Positions 36,924 to 46,718 of a DNA stretch of 64,000 nucleotides are shown here, piece after piece; the first letter of the stretch is position 1; every line of letters starts with the position of its first letter. The DNA is taken from positions 62,001 to 126,000 of the forward strand of contig NZ_CP083459.1 in assembly GCF_020229735.1 (NCBI RefSeq), in the 5' to 3' direction. The DNA comes from Deinococcus taeanensis. GTDB taxonomy: Bacteria; Deinococcota; Deinococci; Deinococcales; Deinococcaceae. Made by a program: the position numbers and the translations under genes. The notes under the pieces were generated by a model. That model was not told where the DNA came from. It saw only the letters and a list, made by a program, of their open reading frames with translations, and ran no database searches.

Positions 36924-37475
36924 TTATTTAGGTTTCATCGCGTTGACGATGATCGAAACATTGCCCACCTTCCCGTCACGGTTGCGGTGGTCGAGCATCA
37001 GCGAGCGATAGATTGGCCCTGTCGTGACATCCCATTCGTGATAGTGGAAGCGCCCCTGCTCATCGCAGTATTCCAGTAGCTCCACTTCGAAGCCGACCCG
37101 CTCAAAAACATCCCTGAAGAGGTGCGCGTCATACACGATCTTATGATCCGCGGCCGGGTGATCAGCTGGACCAGGTCCGCCGATCTGCACGATTCGTTGA
37201 TACGCCTCGTCCGGAAAATTCGCGTCGGGGACCGCGCAGCGAAGGAATCCACCTGGCTTGAGGAAGTCAAAGCACAGCTGGGCGGCCGCTCGGCCCTGTT
37301 CAAGGGTCAGGTGTTCCCAGACGTGCTCGCACAGGAACGCACCGGCGCGGCGGTCACCGAAATAGTCTTCAAAGCTTGCACGGTTGGTGAGGTCGAGTTG
37401 TTCCCGTTGCGTGGGCAGCCAACCATCCCAGGCCTGACTGCCCGCACCAAGAATGACCTTCAGGGGTGACGTCAT
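36924..37475 (-). CDS. SAM-dependent methyltransferase-like protein
   Basis: The 183-residue protein resembles class I methyltransferases of the Methyltransf_11 type. It has KVILGAGSQAWDGWL (motif I region, partly degenerate), LDLTNRASFEDYF, then AFLCEHVWEHLTLEQGRAAA and FLKPGGFLRCAVPD (motifs II-III), and a C-terminal strand GNVSIIVNAMKPK. The EHVWEHL helix is typical of small sugar- or lipid-modifying methyltransferases. A minus-strand TACTTG (37481-37486) ends five bases before the ATG, and a 7-bp hairpin covers that region (37477-37494). It stands alone, so no pathway can be proposed. Confidence 0.85.
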   Translation of the reverse strand: MTSPLKVILGAGSQAWDGWLPTQREQLDLTNRASFEDYFGDRRAGAFLCEHVWEHLTLEQGRAAAQLCFDFLKPGGFLRCAVPDANFPDEAYQRIVQIGGPGPADHPAADHKIVYDAHLFRDVFERVGFEVELLEYCDEQGRFHYHEWDVTTGPIYRSLMLDHRNRDGKVGNVSIIVNAMKPK

Positions 37476-37724
37476 GCGGGCAAGTATGCCCGCTGGGCCC
37501 GAACCGACAAACGCACGAGGTCAAATCTTCAGTCGCACGGATCCTAGCGGGGTGGCGCCCTGCCCACGGTGAGGCCCGCCCCGGCGAGTGACCTGCTTTG
37601 CACCGGACAGCTCGGGCCGGGCTTCCTGGCCGGCCCGCCGACGCTGCCCCCGGAGAGAACGGGCGTTCAGGGTCATCAGCCCGCAGGACGTCCGGCGAAC
37701 TCGGGGACGGTGGCCGGGCTGAAC

Positions 37725-39569
37725 TCAGCTCTGCTGCCCGCCCTCCCCGGAATCGAGGGATGACTCACTGCTGTCCAGCTCATCCCGGTAGGCGGCCGCC
37801 GGGGCTGGCCGGCCGAACAGGAACCCCTGCCCCACGGCGCAGCCCCACGCGGTCAGCAGGTCAAGGTGCAGCTGGGATTCCACGCCCTCTCCCACCACCG
37901 ACACGTCCAGGTCGCGCGCCAGGTTGATGCTGTTGCGTACCAGCGCCGCGTACCGCCGGTCGGTGGTCATGGAGGCGATCAGCGACCGGTCCAGTTTCAA
38001 CTGCTGAAACGACAGCTGCGCCAGCTGGCTCAGGTTCGAGTACCCCATCCCGAAATCATCCAGGGCCACCTGGACACGCAGGGCGTTCAGGGTGGCGAGA
38101 ACGTCACGGGCGGCCGATGGACTGCTGATCACATGGCTTTCCGTGAGCTCCAGCACCAGGCATTCCGGGGGAAGGCCGCTGAGGTCCAGCGCCGCGACCA
38201 CCTGCCGGACGAAATCAGGAGCGTTCCACTGCTCCGCCGAGACATTGACGGCCACCTTCCAGGTTGGCCGGCCCGCGTGACGCCAGTGTTGAAGCTGCGC
38301 GCAGGCCTCCTGCAGGACCCACGCCCCGATCGGGAGGATCAGCCGTGACCGTTCTGCCAGAGGAATGAACGCGTCCGGGGACTCGACCGTGCCGTCGGGC
38401 CTCGGCCAGCGCAGCAGCGCCTCCACGCCAATCACCTGCCGTGAATGGAGGTCCACCTGCGGCTGGTAGTACAGCTCAAACGCCCCGCGCTGCGCGGCCA
38501 CCTCAAGCGCAAGGTGACGGTGCAGTTTCTCGGCCGCTTCGACACTCATCTGCTCCGTGTGAAAGCAGGCCTGCCCGCCGCCGCGCTGCTTGGCGTGGTA
38601 CATCGCGATGTCCGCGGCCCGCAGCAGGTCCGGCACGGCCTGAAAGTCACGTGGGTACACAGCGATCCCGATGCTCCCCCGGGGTTGCAGGCGGTGACCT
38701 TCGATGTCCACCGGAAGGCGCACCTGCTCGAGGATCTTCTGTGCGATGAGCGCGGCGTCCAGCGGGTCGTCCAGGCCGCCCAGAAGCATCACGAACTCAT
38801 CACCACCCAGGCGGGCCACGGTGTCCCCACTGCGAACAGACGCGGCCAGCCGCGCGGCCACCACGCACAGCAGCGCGTCCCCGGCGTGATGGCCCAGGGA
38901 GTCGTTCACGTGTTTGAAGTGATCCAGGTCCATCATCAGCAGCGCCACGTGCGTTTTCGTCCGGCGGGCGTGCTGCGCCGCCCGTTCAGCGTGATCCAGA
39001 AGGTGGGCGCGGTTGGGCAGGCCGGTCAGGGCGTCGTGGTGGGCGGCGTGAGAGCTGCGCCGGTCCGCTTCACGCCAGTTGCGGATGGCAAGGCGCAGTT
39101 CAAGCTCGTCGATCACCACGGCCGCCAGGTCACGCAGAAGGGTCCGCTGGTCCGCCGTGAACGAACGCGGCGCGGCATCAACCGCGCTCAGGGTGCCGAT
39201 GCGGTGCCCATCCGGGGTGATCAGGGGCGCGCCGATGTACGACTGGACGCGTATGTCGCCGAAACGGATGTCCTGATGCTGGAAGCGGCTGTCCAGCGCA
39301 AAATCAGGAATGACCATGACGTCGGGCTGCTCGATCGTGTGCGTGCAGACCCCCATGTGCCGCTCCTGCTGCCGGACCAGCGTGCCGTGAACTGCCTTGA
39401 ACCAGCCGCGGCTTTCGTCGATGAAGTTGATAAACGCGATGGGCACCTGCAACTGCGCGGCGACGAGCCGGGTGATGCGGTTAAATTCTGTTTCCGGCAG
39501 GGAATCCAGGACCTCGTACCGGTTCAGCGCGTGCAGCCGCTGTTGTTCACCCACCGGATCGAAGGCCAC
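37725..39569 (-). CDS. GAF-GGDEF-EAL bifunctional cyclic-di-GMP protein
   Basis: The 614-residue protein starts at GTG 39569 (MAFDPVGEQQRLHALNRYEV). The N-terminal GAF domain (about 20-165) has FINFIDESRGWFKAVHG and the GICTHTI-like segment MGVCTHTIEQ. The GGDEF domain (about 175-340) keeps an intact GGDEF motif at 255-259, suggesting diguanylate cyclase activity. The EAL domain (about 350-600) keeps EALLRW (383-388), NVSAEQW, LELTES, DDFGMGYSNLSQL, KLDRSLI and GEGVES, consistent with an active phosphodiesterase. Both activities are therefore possible, switched by the GAF ligand. No membrane segment is seen. It adds to the two HD-GYP proteins encoded in the window. Confidence 0.95.
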   Translation of the reverse strand: MAFDPVGEQQRLHALNRYEVLDSLPETEFNRITRLVAAQLQVPIAFINFIDESRGWFKAVHGTLVRQQERHMGVCTHTIEQPDVMVIPDFALDSRFQHQDIRFGDIRVQSYIGAPLITPDGHRIGTLSAVDAAPRSFTADQRTLLRDLAAVVIDELELRLAIRNWREADRRSSHAAHHDALTGLPNRAHLLDHAERAAQHARRTKTHVALLMMDLDHFKHVNDSLGHHAGDALLCVVAARLAASVRSGDTVARLGGDEFVMLLGGLDDPLDAALIAQKILEQVRLPVDIEGHRLQPRGSIGIAVYPRDFQAVPDLLRAADIAMYHAKQRGGGQACFHTEQMSVEAAEKLHRHLALEVAAQRGAFELYYQPQVDLHSRQVIGVEALLRWPRPDGTVESPDAFIPLAERSRLILPIGAWVLQEACAQLQHWRHAGRPTWKVAVNVSAEQWNAPDFVRQVVAALDLSGLPPECLVLELTESHVISSPSAARDVLATLNALRVQVALDDFGMGYSNLSQLAQLSFQQLKLDRSLIASMTTDRRYAALVRNSINLARDLDVSVVGEGVESQLHLDLLTAWGCAVGQGFLFGRPAPAAAYRDELDSSESSLDSGEGGQQS

Positions 39570-40017
39570 AGTGCTTTACAGTTCACCTTCCGCGCCCGCG
39601 GGTCAAGGGGAAGCGTGACACTCCGGGGCGGATGGCGGCGCCGGCGCAGTGAGAGAAGGGAGCTGAACGGAGTGCTTCAGCACTTCCCCGGAGTGGCACA
39701 CGCTGAAGCGGGCGGTGCTCTGCCACGCGGTGAGTCATGACGCTGATCTGTTTGCGTAAAAAACTTCCCCTCGACGGCAACTTCCTTCCCCCAGTCAGCG
39801 CCTGACCGGGCCGGGGGCTCACCAAGGCCTCTGACTGGTGCAGGGCGGCGCACCCACGGTTCCGGCCGCCGCGTTGAGCGCAGGGGTTGCACCTCACCAG
39901 GTCAGTCCGGCCCCGCCGGTTGTCTCCCGGCCGGCGCTTCTCTCGCCTTTTCAGAGCCGCACCCACCTCCCGGCTGCCCCGGCGGGGGCATGGCCGGAAC
40001 CACTCACCTGCCCGGCG
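39570..40017. other. intergenic, divergent region
   Basis: Divergent space between the GGDEF-EAL gene and the 177-residue protein gene. No gene is seen. A TACGCT -10 box for the latter lies at 40018-40023. Confidence 0.4.
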
Positions 40018-40029
40018 TACGCTGCAGGG

Positions 40030-40563
40030 ATGACTGTGCAGGAATTACAGGAGTTGGCAGCGCAGGGTGTCGCCGAGTGGCAGCCCGGCATGCCCAGGGA
40101 CGTCACGCTGGGCGCCGAGGTGCCGGAAGTGGACAGTGTCTTTTTTACCGTGGTACGGGGCGACCAGGGTGCGTTCGTGCAGGTGCCCGCGTGGGAAATG
40201 ACGGACCCCGCCAGCTGGGAGAGTGCCGCGGCGCGTCTGCTGGCCCTCATTCAGGACGACCGGCTCCTTCCGCTGGACGAGGGCCGCGTCCCGCTGGTGA
40301 GATGGATCGTGCCGCCGCGAGTGCCGCAGAGCGGCGCCGGGCCGGCGCAGTATGTGGATCTGGAGGTTCTCCTGCCGGATGACCGCGTCCGGTGGGCGGT
40401 GGCCGCGGCGCTTGAACACCAGGACGCTCACCTGGAACTTCACGGTGAGCTGGCCTGGTTCGCTGAGCCGACGTCCGGGTCGCTGGTGCCGGTGACTGAA
40501 CTGAGCTACGACGAGGAACTCGGGCTGGTGGACCGCCGGGCCTTCCCCGCCGAGCACGTCTGA
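40030..40563 (+). CDS. Hypothetical protein, 177 residues, paralogue A
   Basis: The start at ATG 40030 is supported by TACGCT (40018-40023) six bases upstream, a leaderless layout, and by the equal length of the paralogue at 55023-55556. The protein is acidic and cytoplasmic. Conserved between the two copies are ALAAQGV/ELAAQGV, the GDQGAFVQVPAWEMT block, LIQD, RVPL, RWIVP/KWIVP, RWAVAAALE, AHLELHGE and the C-terminal YDEELGLVD with FPAEH. The alternation of strands suggests a compact alpha/beta fold. No family was recognised. It shares a strong bidirectional terminator with the convergent small gene at 40592. Confidence 0.85.
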   Translation: MTVQELQELAAQGVAEWQPGMPRDVTLGAEVPEVDSVFFTVVRGDQGAFVQVPAWEMTDPASWESAAARLLALIQDDRLLPLDEGRVPLVRWIVPPRVPQSGAGPAQYVDLEVLLPDDRVRWAVAAALEHQDAHLELHGELAWFAEPTSGSLVPVTELSYDEELGLVDRRAFPAEHV

Positions 40564-40599
40564 GCGCGTAAGCCCCGCGGACGGGTGGGGCTTACGCGC
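40564..40599. terminator. Bidirectional stem-loop terminator
   Basis: A perfect 13-bp stem (GCGCGTAAGCCCC with GGGGCTTACGCGC) and a 10-base loop begins at the base after the stop codon of the 177-residue gene. It overlaps the stop codon of the convergent gene at 40592-40813. There is no long T-run, but the position strongly suggests shared termination. Confidence 0.7.
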
Positions 40600-40813
40600 G
40601 GACGGTCCGGACCAGGCCGTGCTGATCGATCAGCCAGACAAGCGCGCCCTGCAGCCGCGCCCGCTCCTCGGGGCAGGTCTGGGCGTCCAGAGCCCACGCG
40701 CGAATCAGTTCGGCCAGGTCGGTGCGGCCGTGAAGATCCAGCGCGAGGATGGCCTCGGCCACCTGCCGCCGCACCTCACTGTGTCCCTGCGCCGCAGCTC
40801 GTCCGGACCTCAT
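40592..40813 (-). CDS. Hypothetical protein, 73 residues
   Basis: A helical, acidic small protein. It begins MRSGRAAAQGHSEVRRQVAE and contains LALDLHGRTDLAELIRAWAL, then EERARLQGALVWLIDQHGLV. TACAGT (40820-40825) ends six bases before the ATG on the minus strand, giving a leaderless start. Its stop codon lies inside the terminator hairpin shared with the convergent 177-residue gene. It has no cysteines or signal peptide, and no family was recognised. The composition and promoter support a real gene. Confidence 0.65.
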   Translation of the reverse strand: MRSGRAAAQGHSEVRRQVAEAILALDLHGRTDLAELIRAWALDAQTCPEERARLQGALVWLIDQHGLVRTVRA

Positions 40814-41078
40814 GCCCTGACTGTACCGCGTTCAACCCGGACCCTGAAGCATGTGGAGGCCCTGGGTCCGGATGGGTCCGGTGGGGGCATGTCCGGCCGG
40901 CCGGAGGGCTCCTTCCGGGAACCTCCGGCCCAGTCGTTGGTTCCGGTGTTGAACAAGCGCTGGCCGGTGGATCCTGCCCAGACCCCAGCAGGATTCACCG
41001 GGTGCTCGCGCCACTGCCAAGCTGCCAGAACCCACACAGGTGGGGTTGCGTTTCTCCTGCTGCGCGGGCAGGAAGGGA

Positions 41079-42665
41079 TTACGGGGTGTCCGGGGTGAAG
41101 CGGGCGAAGAAGATGCTGGAGTGGGGGCTGGCGTCTGTGCTGTCGGTGGCCGCAAACAAGGACACGAAGTCCCGGCCGCTGGATTTCAGGCCGTTGTAGT
41201 CACCCAGAAACTCCCCACGGGCGACGGCGGCGCGTTGCAGGTTAAATGAGCTCGGGGTCAGCCGCGTCTCGCTGCTCCACCCGCCTGGGCCAGCACACTG
41301 CTGGTTGACAGCGCTGGGGTGGCAGTGGGCCAGATAGAAGTCCGTGCGCGTGTCGCTTTGGTCTGCGTCGTTGGCATTCTTCCGGAAATCGTAATAGGTG
41401 ACGGCACCGTGGCCGTCACTGTTCACGGCCACGTTGGGGTTGAACGCCTGCCCGTTGAGGCCCAGACCTGCGGGCGTCTGATTGACCTGCACCGGCGCAC
41501 TCCAGGTGCGGCCCCGGTCGCTTGACCGCGCGAGCTTGATGACGCTGAGCCCCGCGGCGTCACTGTCCTGCCAGACCGCATACGCTGCGTTGGCGTTGCT
41601 GGGGTCGCTGGCGAACTCCGGGATGATGTCCCCGGTGCGCACCGGGAACGGCGCGCCGTTACTGAGCCGGTCCGGGTCCAGCACGTCAGGCGGGGCGAAC
41701 TTGCTGATGATGGTCGGAGCGGACCAGCTGGCGCCCCGGTTGTCCGAACGCAGCACGGCGACGTTGTAGCCCCGCTGCTTTTTGGCGTTCTTCACGTAAT
41801 AGATCAGGTCAATGCCGTTGAGCAGGGTGGGCGCGCCGCCGTTCACGCCGGGCAACACCACGATCTGGTTGCCGATGGTCTGCGCGATCCGGCCCGGGTC
41901 GAAAATGATTCGCGCCGCTTCCCAGGTGAGGCCGCTGTCGGTGGTGCGGGAGAACCAGGTCGGCCCCTGGAACCCGGTGGCATTCTCGAACCCCCCGGGC
42001 CCGGCGTGCTCACTTGCGGTGAGCAGGCGGTCCCACACGGCGTACGCGTACCGGGCGTCGGTCGGGTCGGCGGTGACGCTCTGCTTGTCGCTGAACCCGT
42101 TGCCGGTGGTGTCCTGCTTGAGAACCGTGGTGTTTGTCCAGGTCAGGCCGTCGTCCACGGAACGGCCGGCAATGATAGCCGAGTGGATAGCGTCCGAATT
42201 CGCGGCCAGGCTGAGGTGGTAGAGGATGCCGGTTGGCCCGTAACTGACCCAGGGGTCCGAAGCGCGCGCCCAGCTGCCGCCGGCGCACAGGAACACGCCG
42301 GTAATCGGATGGGGCGTCCAGTTCAGGCCGCCGTCAACGCTGGTGGCCGTCATCAAGCTGCGTGCGCCTCCACTGGACCAGCGGTCCTGCTGCCAGGTGC
42401 CAACCATGATGTTGGCGTTGGTGGGGTTGACGTCAAGCCAGGGTTCAACCTCAGTGTCTGCAAAATTGACTCCAGGTTGCGTGGCGACCTGGTCAGCGGT
42501 GCAGGACTCAAAGGGGCTGCCGCCGCTCATGGAGGCGCGCACCGGAAGGGTGGAACTGCCCAGATCAAGCGCCGTTACAGGACCTGCCGGGGGGGCGCCG
42601 CCGCAGGCCATGAGCAGGAGGGTGAACGTCAGGCCGCCGGAATGAAAGAACCGTTGCTGAGACAT
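41079..42665 (-). CDS. Asp-box (BNR-repeat) sialidase-like lipoprotein
   Basis: The 528-residue protein starts at MSQQRFFHSGGLTFTLLLMA followed by Cys, a lipoprotein signal with lipobox LMAC; GAAGG lies seven bases before the ATG. Five Asp-box motifs (S/T-x-D-x-G-x-x-W) are visible: SVDGGLNW, SVDDGLTW, TTDSGLTW, SDNRGASW and SSDRGRTW, marking a six-bladed beta-propeller like exo-sialidases. The arginine triad and nucleophile of true sialidases could not be confirmed, so it may be a glycan-binding or structural propeller. It is attached to the envelope. It has no partner gene. Confidence 0.88.
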   Translation of the reverse strand: MSQQRFFHSGGLTFTLLLMACGGAPPAGPVTALDLGSSTLPVRASMSGGSPFESCTADQVATQPGVNFADTEVEPWLDVNPTNANIMVGTWQQDRWSSGGARSLMTATSVDGGLNWTPHPITGVFLCAGGSWARASDPWVSYGPTGILYHLSLAANSDAIHSAIIAGRSVDDGLTWTNTTVLKQDTTGNGFSDKQSVTADPTDARYAYAVWDRLLTASEHAGPGGFENATGFQGPTWFSRTTDSGLTWEAARIIFDPGRIAQTIGNQIVVLPGVNGGAPTLLNGIDLIYYVKNAKKQRGYNVAVLRSDNRGASWSAPTIISKFAPPDVLDPDRLSNGAPFPVRTGDIIPEFASDPSNANAAYAVWQDSDAAGLSVIKLARSSDRGRTWSAPVQVNQTPAGLGLNGQAFNPNVAVNSDGHGAVTYYDFRKNANDADQSDTRTDFYLAHCHPSAVNQQCAGPGGWSSETRLTPSSFNLQRAAVARGEFLGDYNGLKSSGRDFVSLFAATDSTDASPHSSIFFARFTPDTP

Positions 42666-43256
42666 ACGCGGACCTTCATGACGCGCGTGGCGCCTTGCAC
42701 ATTTCCCTTCAGGAGGGTGAGCTTGCGGCGTGATGGGCCAGACAAACCGGAGAGAACCAACCACCACCTCTTTGTGAGGCACGCGGCGCCCAGAGCGGGC
42801 GCGGCACGCCAGGAACAGGACCGGACGGTGAAAAGCTGCAAGAACAGCAAGGTAAGGGCCGGACAAGCTGGCCGGTGGCACCCGCTGTACGGTCGAGGCA
42901 GCGCCGGTCTGCACATCACAGTGCCGCACCGGTCACGCCGTCCGCCGCTCAACCTGGGCTGTGAGGACGTCAGTGGACGCTGATCTGAGCGTGATGGAGC
43001 CATGATGCCCGCCACATCCGGAGTCCAGGGGAACGGAGTGCAGATGCCGGCCGTTCCCGATCTACCGGGAATGAAAAGCGGACTGCGGACCGGGAACGTG
43101 AGGGTGAACGGCCATGCAGGCTGCGTTACATCTCAGCTTGCCTCTTCAGAGAGAACGACACGCGCCGATGTTCTGGCCTGGTCGCGACCCTCTGATTCAG
43201 GATCACCACCGCAGCGCCTGAGCACAGTAAGGTGCACTCGCTGATGACGTGGCACC
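42666..43256. other. intergenic, no gene seen
   Basis: About 0.6 kb upstream of the Asp-box lipoprotein gene and downstream of the convergent-side cupin. No recognised gene or RNA. Confidence 0.4.
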
Positions 43257-43622
43257 TCAGTGCTGGTGTTCGGGGGGCGCAAACAAAATCAGCTCAGCAC
43301 GGTCATGACCCTCAACGTTAGCATCATGGCCGGGTGGGATCTCAAAAAAGTCTCCCGTGCTGATGTGCGTCTCGGTCCCCGTATCCATCATGCGGACCAC
43401 CAGCCTGCCGCTGATGCAGTACCCGGTATGGCGCATCGGGCACGAATCCGGCGAACCAAGCAGCGGCTTCTCATCTGCCTCCCAGGTCCAGCCCGGTTCG
43501 AAGACCGCGTGCATGCCGGCTGTCCCATCTGTCAGTTTGACAATGGATATCCGGCTGTGATCTTTCATGTCAAGCAGCTCGTCAGGCCGCTCAAAGCGCC
43601 TGACTTCAATGGCAGAGGCCAT
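43257..43622 (-). CDS. Cupin-domain protein
   Basis: The 121-residue protein starts at MASAIEVRRFERPDELLDMK with GGAGGG seven bases upstream. The cupin core runs from about 35 to 115: HAVFEPGWTWEADEK, RHTGYCISGRLVVRM (cupin motif 1, with the first His and Gly) and GDFFEIPPGHDANVEG (motif 2, with the distal His). These residues can bind a metal. Such single-domain cupins are often sugar-binding or dioxygenase-like proteins, or sensors. It stands alone; the substrate is unknown. Confidence 0.88.
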   Translation of the reverse strand: MASAIEVRRFERPDELLDMKDHSRISIVKLTDGTAGMHAVFEPGWTWEADEKPLLGSPDSCPMRHTGYCISGRLVVRMMDTGTETHISTGDFFEIPPGHDANVEGHDRAELILFAPPEHQH

Positions 43623-44645
43623 GTCGGAACCCTCCGTTGTGGCGGAATGGATGAGCCACACAGGCCAGTATGGAAGGAGTTCAAATTGAGTGACGGTTGG
43701 GCGCCCACGTGCAGGGAAGGTGTGGGCTCAGCGGTTGGTCATTCGTCACCCGTCAGCCGCCGGCCGTGCATCTGGTTTCCCTGGCAACCGGAGATCACAG
43801 CCCCCACTCACCACTGTTGGGGTGTCCGCCAGTTCCACTGAAATTCGCCCTCGCCAAAGGCCTCAACGTTCGTGAGCAGAATTTACGCCCCGGCGACGGT
43901 CCGGCCCGCCAGAACCCACCCGGACAGGCGTGTAGGGTTCATCCTGAACGGAGGTGACCTCGCCGGGCAGCCCACGTGTGGCATGCTCACGCAGCTGGGC
44001 CTGACGTCAGCTGGTCAGCCTCAAAGCGCTGGAGAAGCCCGGCAAGCACGCCCGGGCCCAGTCCGGGGAAGCCGCCAGGCAGGAGCTCCGCAACGCCGAA
44101 ACCGGACCTGAAGGTGCTGCGCCGCGACCCCAGCGGTATGAGCGCATCAGGCCACGTGTTCTCCACCCCTGGTCTGCCAGGCCATGCTCCCTGCCTCAGA
44201 AAGAAACGCCCAGACGCCAGGGAGTCCGTGACGAGCTGCGGTCCGGACGCCCGACACAGCACCATGTGGCTCCACGCTCCACGGCACGTTTCCCAAGGTG
44301 GCGGAGTACTGGGAGAGCCGCGCTGACCTCTCCCAGTGCCCCGCCACCCTGTTGACGAGTACGCGAATGTCAGAGCGCCCAGCCTGGCCAGGTGACGCAG
44401 TATTCCGCACCGTGATTTACACCGCCGTGCTGAACAGGCAGGACTCAGCTCTGGCAGTGAGAGCGACTGGTAACCGGCACTGCAGGTCCGCCTGCGGGCG
44501 AGCAGGGCGCCTGCAGGTTCGTGTGTGACAGTGGCGTGCACCGCTCAGCGACGGTCGAGCCGCCTGAGAGAGAATCAAAGCGCAGGGTCTGCGATCCAGC
44601 GTCTCCCCGGCGTCCGGCTCAGGTACACCCCTGGCGTGAAGGTCT
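43623..44645. other. intergenic, no gene recognised
   Basis: About 1 kb. Overlapping frames around 44150-44540 on both strands have no ribosome site and no recognisable domain. It may include decayed coding sequence. The promoter of the downstream PAS gene is at 44646-44651. Confidence 0.35.
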
Positions 44646-44657
44646 TAGAATACCAAG

Positions 44658-45398
44658 GTGATTTCAGTTGAACGCCTCTCTGAAGGGCTCCTGCAGGGGC
44701 TGGTCGCCGTCGACTCGGCCTTGCAGGTCACCTTCTTCAATGAACGTGCCCGGTTTCTGCTGCGTAAACCCGGCCTGCGGGCCGGCGTGCACCTGCAGGA
44801 GATGTTTCCAGGGCTCGCTGAGGACAAGATGTGGTCCGAATTCCACCGGGCGGTGAACCAACGGGTGAGTGTCGAGTTCGACGTGTTCCATCCTGCGCTG
44901 TTCAGGTGGCATGAAATCCGCGTGGTGCCGGACGAGGACGGCGGCCTGGTGCTGCTGTTCCGTGACGTGACCGAGCGCCAGTGGACCATCGAAAAGGACA
45001 CCGAACATGCCTATCTGCGCAACCTTTTCCAGGAAGCGCCGGTGGCGGTGTACGTCCTGAGGGGACCTCAGCATCAATTCGAGTACTGCAACGACTTTGC
45101 CCGTAACCTCGTCGGTGGTCGTCCTCTCGAGGGCCTCACGGTTCGTGAAGCGTTTCCTGAATTGCAGGGCCAGGGCTACTTCGAGCTGCTGGATCAGGTG
45201 TACACGACCGAAACCCCGTTCCATGGTCGGGAGATGCCGGCAGTACTCACGGACCCGGCGACCGGTGAGACCCGGAATCTGGTGGTCAATTTCTCCTACA
45301 TCCCCTTCCGGGGGTTTGATGCCAAGGTCACCGGGATTCTGTCACTGACGGTCGACGTCACTGCTTATGTTGCTGGCACCCGCACCACGCCCGTCTGA
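44658..45398 (+). CDS. Two-PAS-domain protein without output domain
   Basis: This 246-residue protein starts at GTG 44658, six bases after TAGAAT (44646-44651), a leaderless layout. PAS-1 (about 5-110) has LVAVDSALQVTFFNERARFL and FRDVTERQWT at its end. PAS-2 (about 122-240) has NLFQEAPVAVYVLRGPQHQF, EYCNDFARNL and LSLTVDVTAYV. No kinase, cyclase or HTH domain follows; a 12-bp stem-loop comes 12 bases after the stop, so it is not a truncated kinase by a late lesion. It may act as a ligand-binding subunit for another protein. The target is unknown. Confidence 0.88.
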   Translation: MISVERLSEGLLQGLVAVDSALQVTFFNERARFLLRKPGLRAGVHLQEMFPGLAEDKMWSEFHRAVNQRVSVEFDVFHPALFRWHEIRVVPDEDGGLVLLFRDVTERQWTIEKDTEHAYLRNLFQEAPVAVYVLRGPQHQFEYCNDFARNLVGGRPLEGLTVREAFPELQGQGYFELLDQVYTTETPFHGREMPAVLTDPATGETRNLVVNFSYIPFRGFDAKVTGILSLTVDVTAYVAGTRTTPV

Positions 45399-45409
45399 TC
45401 TCGCGCGTG

Positions 45410-45441
45410 CCGTACCTGCGGCATTCTCCCCGCAGGTACGG
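45410..45441 (+). terminator. Stem-loop after the two-PAS gene
   Basis: A perfect 12-bp stem (CCGTACCTGCGG with CCGCAGGTACGG) and 8-base loop, 12 bases beyond the stop codon. No T-run follows, so this is a terminator-like hairpin rather than a textbook intrinsic terminator. Confidence 0.55.
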
Positions 45442-46718
45442 TGATCCGCCAGCGTCCTGGCTGACGGCGGTCTCATTTGAAAATGCTGAGAAGACACAGG
45501 GCCAGCTGCAGGGCTTCTCTGATTGCTTCGTCATCCGGGCATCCGGGAACACTCACCATGCAGTCCTCTTGGATCCTGCGAAGGGAACGCTTCCCGAAGA
45601 GATCGTCCTGAAGTCACCTGAATCCACAGGCGAAGCGCGACGCTGGATGAGAAAGCATTCGGGTAGTGCTGGAGCGTTCTCTCCCTGACTACAGTCCCCG
45701 GCCGCTGACAGGAGCTTTCAGAGCACTCTGAGAAGTGGCGAAAGCAACTGCCCGACGGGATGACATTCAGCTACCTTCTTTGTGGCTGGCCTGAGCGTGC
45801 GGCCGGATTTGCAGAGCATATTCAGAGCTACTCAACTGCTGCGTGCGGCAAAAGCTGCCGCTTCGGAGGCGGGCGCGAACGACGGCACCCACCTGAAGCT
45901 CACTTTCGCTAGAAGTGAGGTCGGGCGCCCGGACGCCTCCAGACAATTGGCTCCCGCGAGGCCGGGGAGACCTCTGGCCGGGCGCAGAGGACCCTGAAAC
46001 CCGCACCGCCAAGGCTCAGAGTGGAGCCTGAGGATCGTCAGAATGCGCCAACCTGCGATCAGGCCTCTGGTGCCTGACCCGCCACTCCGAGCCCTGCAGG
46101 CCGCTGACGGTCACCGGTTGCGGCCGCAACGGCAATCAACCTGCCTGGAACTGCCCCCTGCCCTCCGGGGGCATACCGGCGAGGCCTCCAGCGACGTGAC
46201 TGCCGCTTTCTGCAGAGCCGGAACACCGCTCCGGAAGCCCCGTGCGCCTCTGCCTAAGCAACCACTGTACTTCCCCGGAACGACCGCAAGGACGGCTCGC
46301 CATGAAAGACATCGAACCTTTTGCCGGTCCGTGGCACGCAGAACCCCTCACTCCTGCACCGGAATTCAGACGGCCGTTGCACTGCACAGTGAACTTCAGC
46401 GCATCCCTAAAGGAGCAGATTCATACGGATGACCTGAGTGGGCTGCGCCACCACGCCGGTTACCTACAGGCGCCGGACGCCACAGTCCGGACATGCAGAT
46501 CTGGCTGCTTGTTCGCGGTGCGCTCCGCAGCCCTCAGTGATTGCAAGGCCCCTGGTGAGGCTTTCCGCCATGAAGCGACTTCCGGGCTCCTGCGGCACAC
46601 CGGGTGAGGTATGACGCACTGCAGGCCGCCCCCACCGTTATCGTCCGGGGACTTTGCCCGCACAGCTGACGAAAGACGCAACGTTCGTGAGAATCCGAGG
46701 CCTGCACTTGCCCAGGCG
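45442..46718. other. intergenic, no gene recognised
   Basis: About 1.3 kb with many short frames. The right end would have encoded the rest of the RsbQ-like hydrolase, but no GxSxG or catalytic segments could be found in any frame, so that part is lost. Confidence 0.4.

Noticed and set aside
38445..39740. 431-codon plus-strand frame across the GGDEF-EAL gene
   Set aside because: Shadow of a gene with all catalytic motifs on the other strand.
43987..44541. 184-codon minus-strand frame
   Set aside because: No start site, no domain, and competing frames on both strands of equal length; treated as non-coding.
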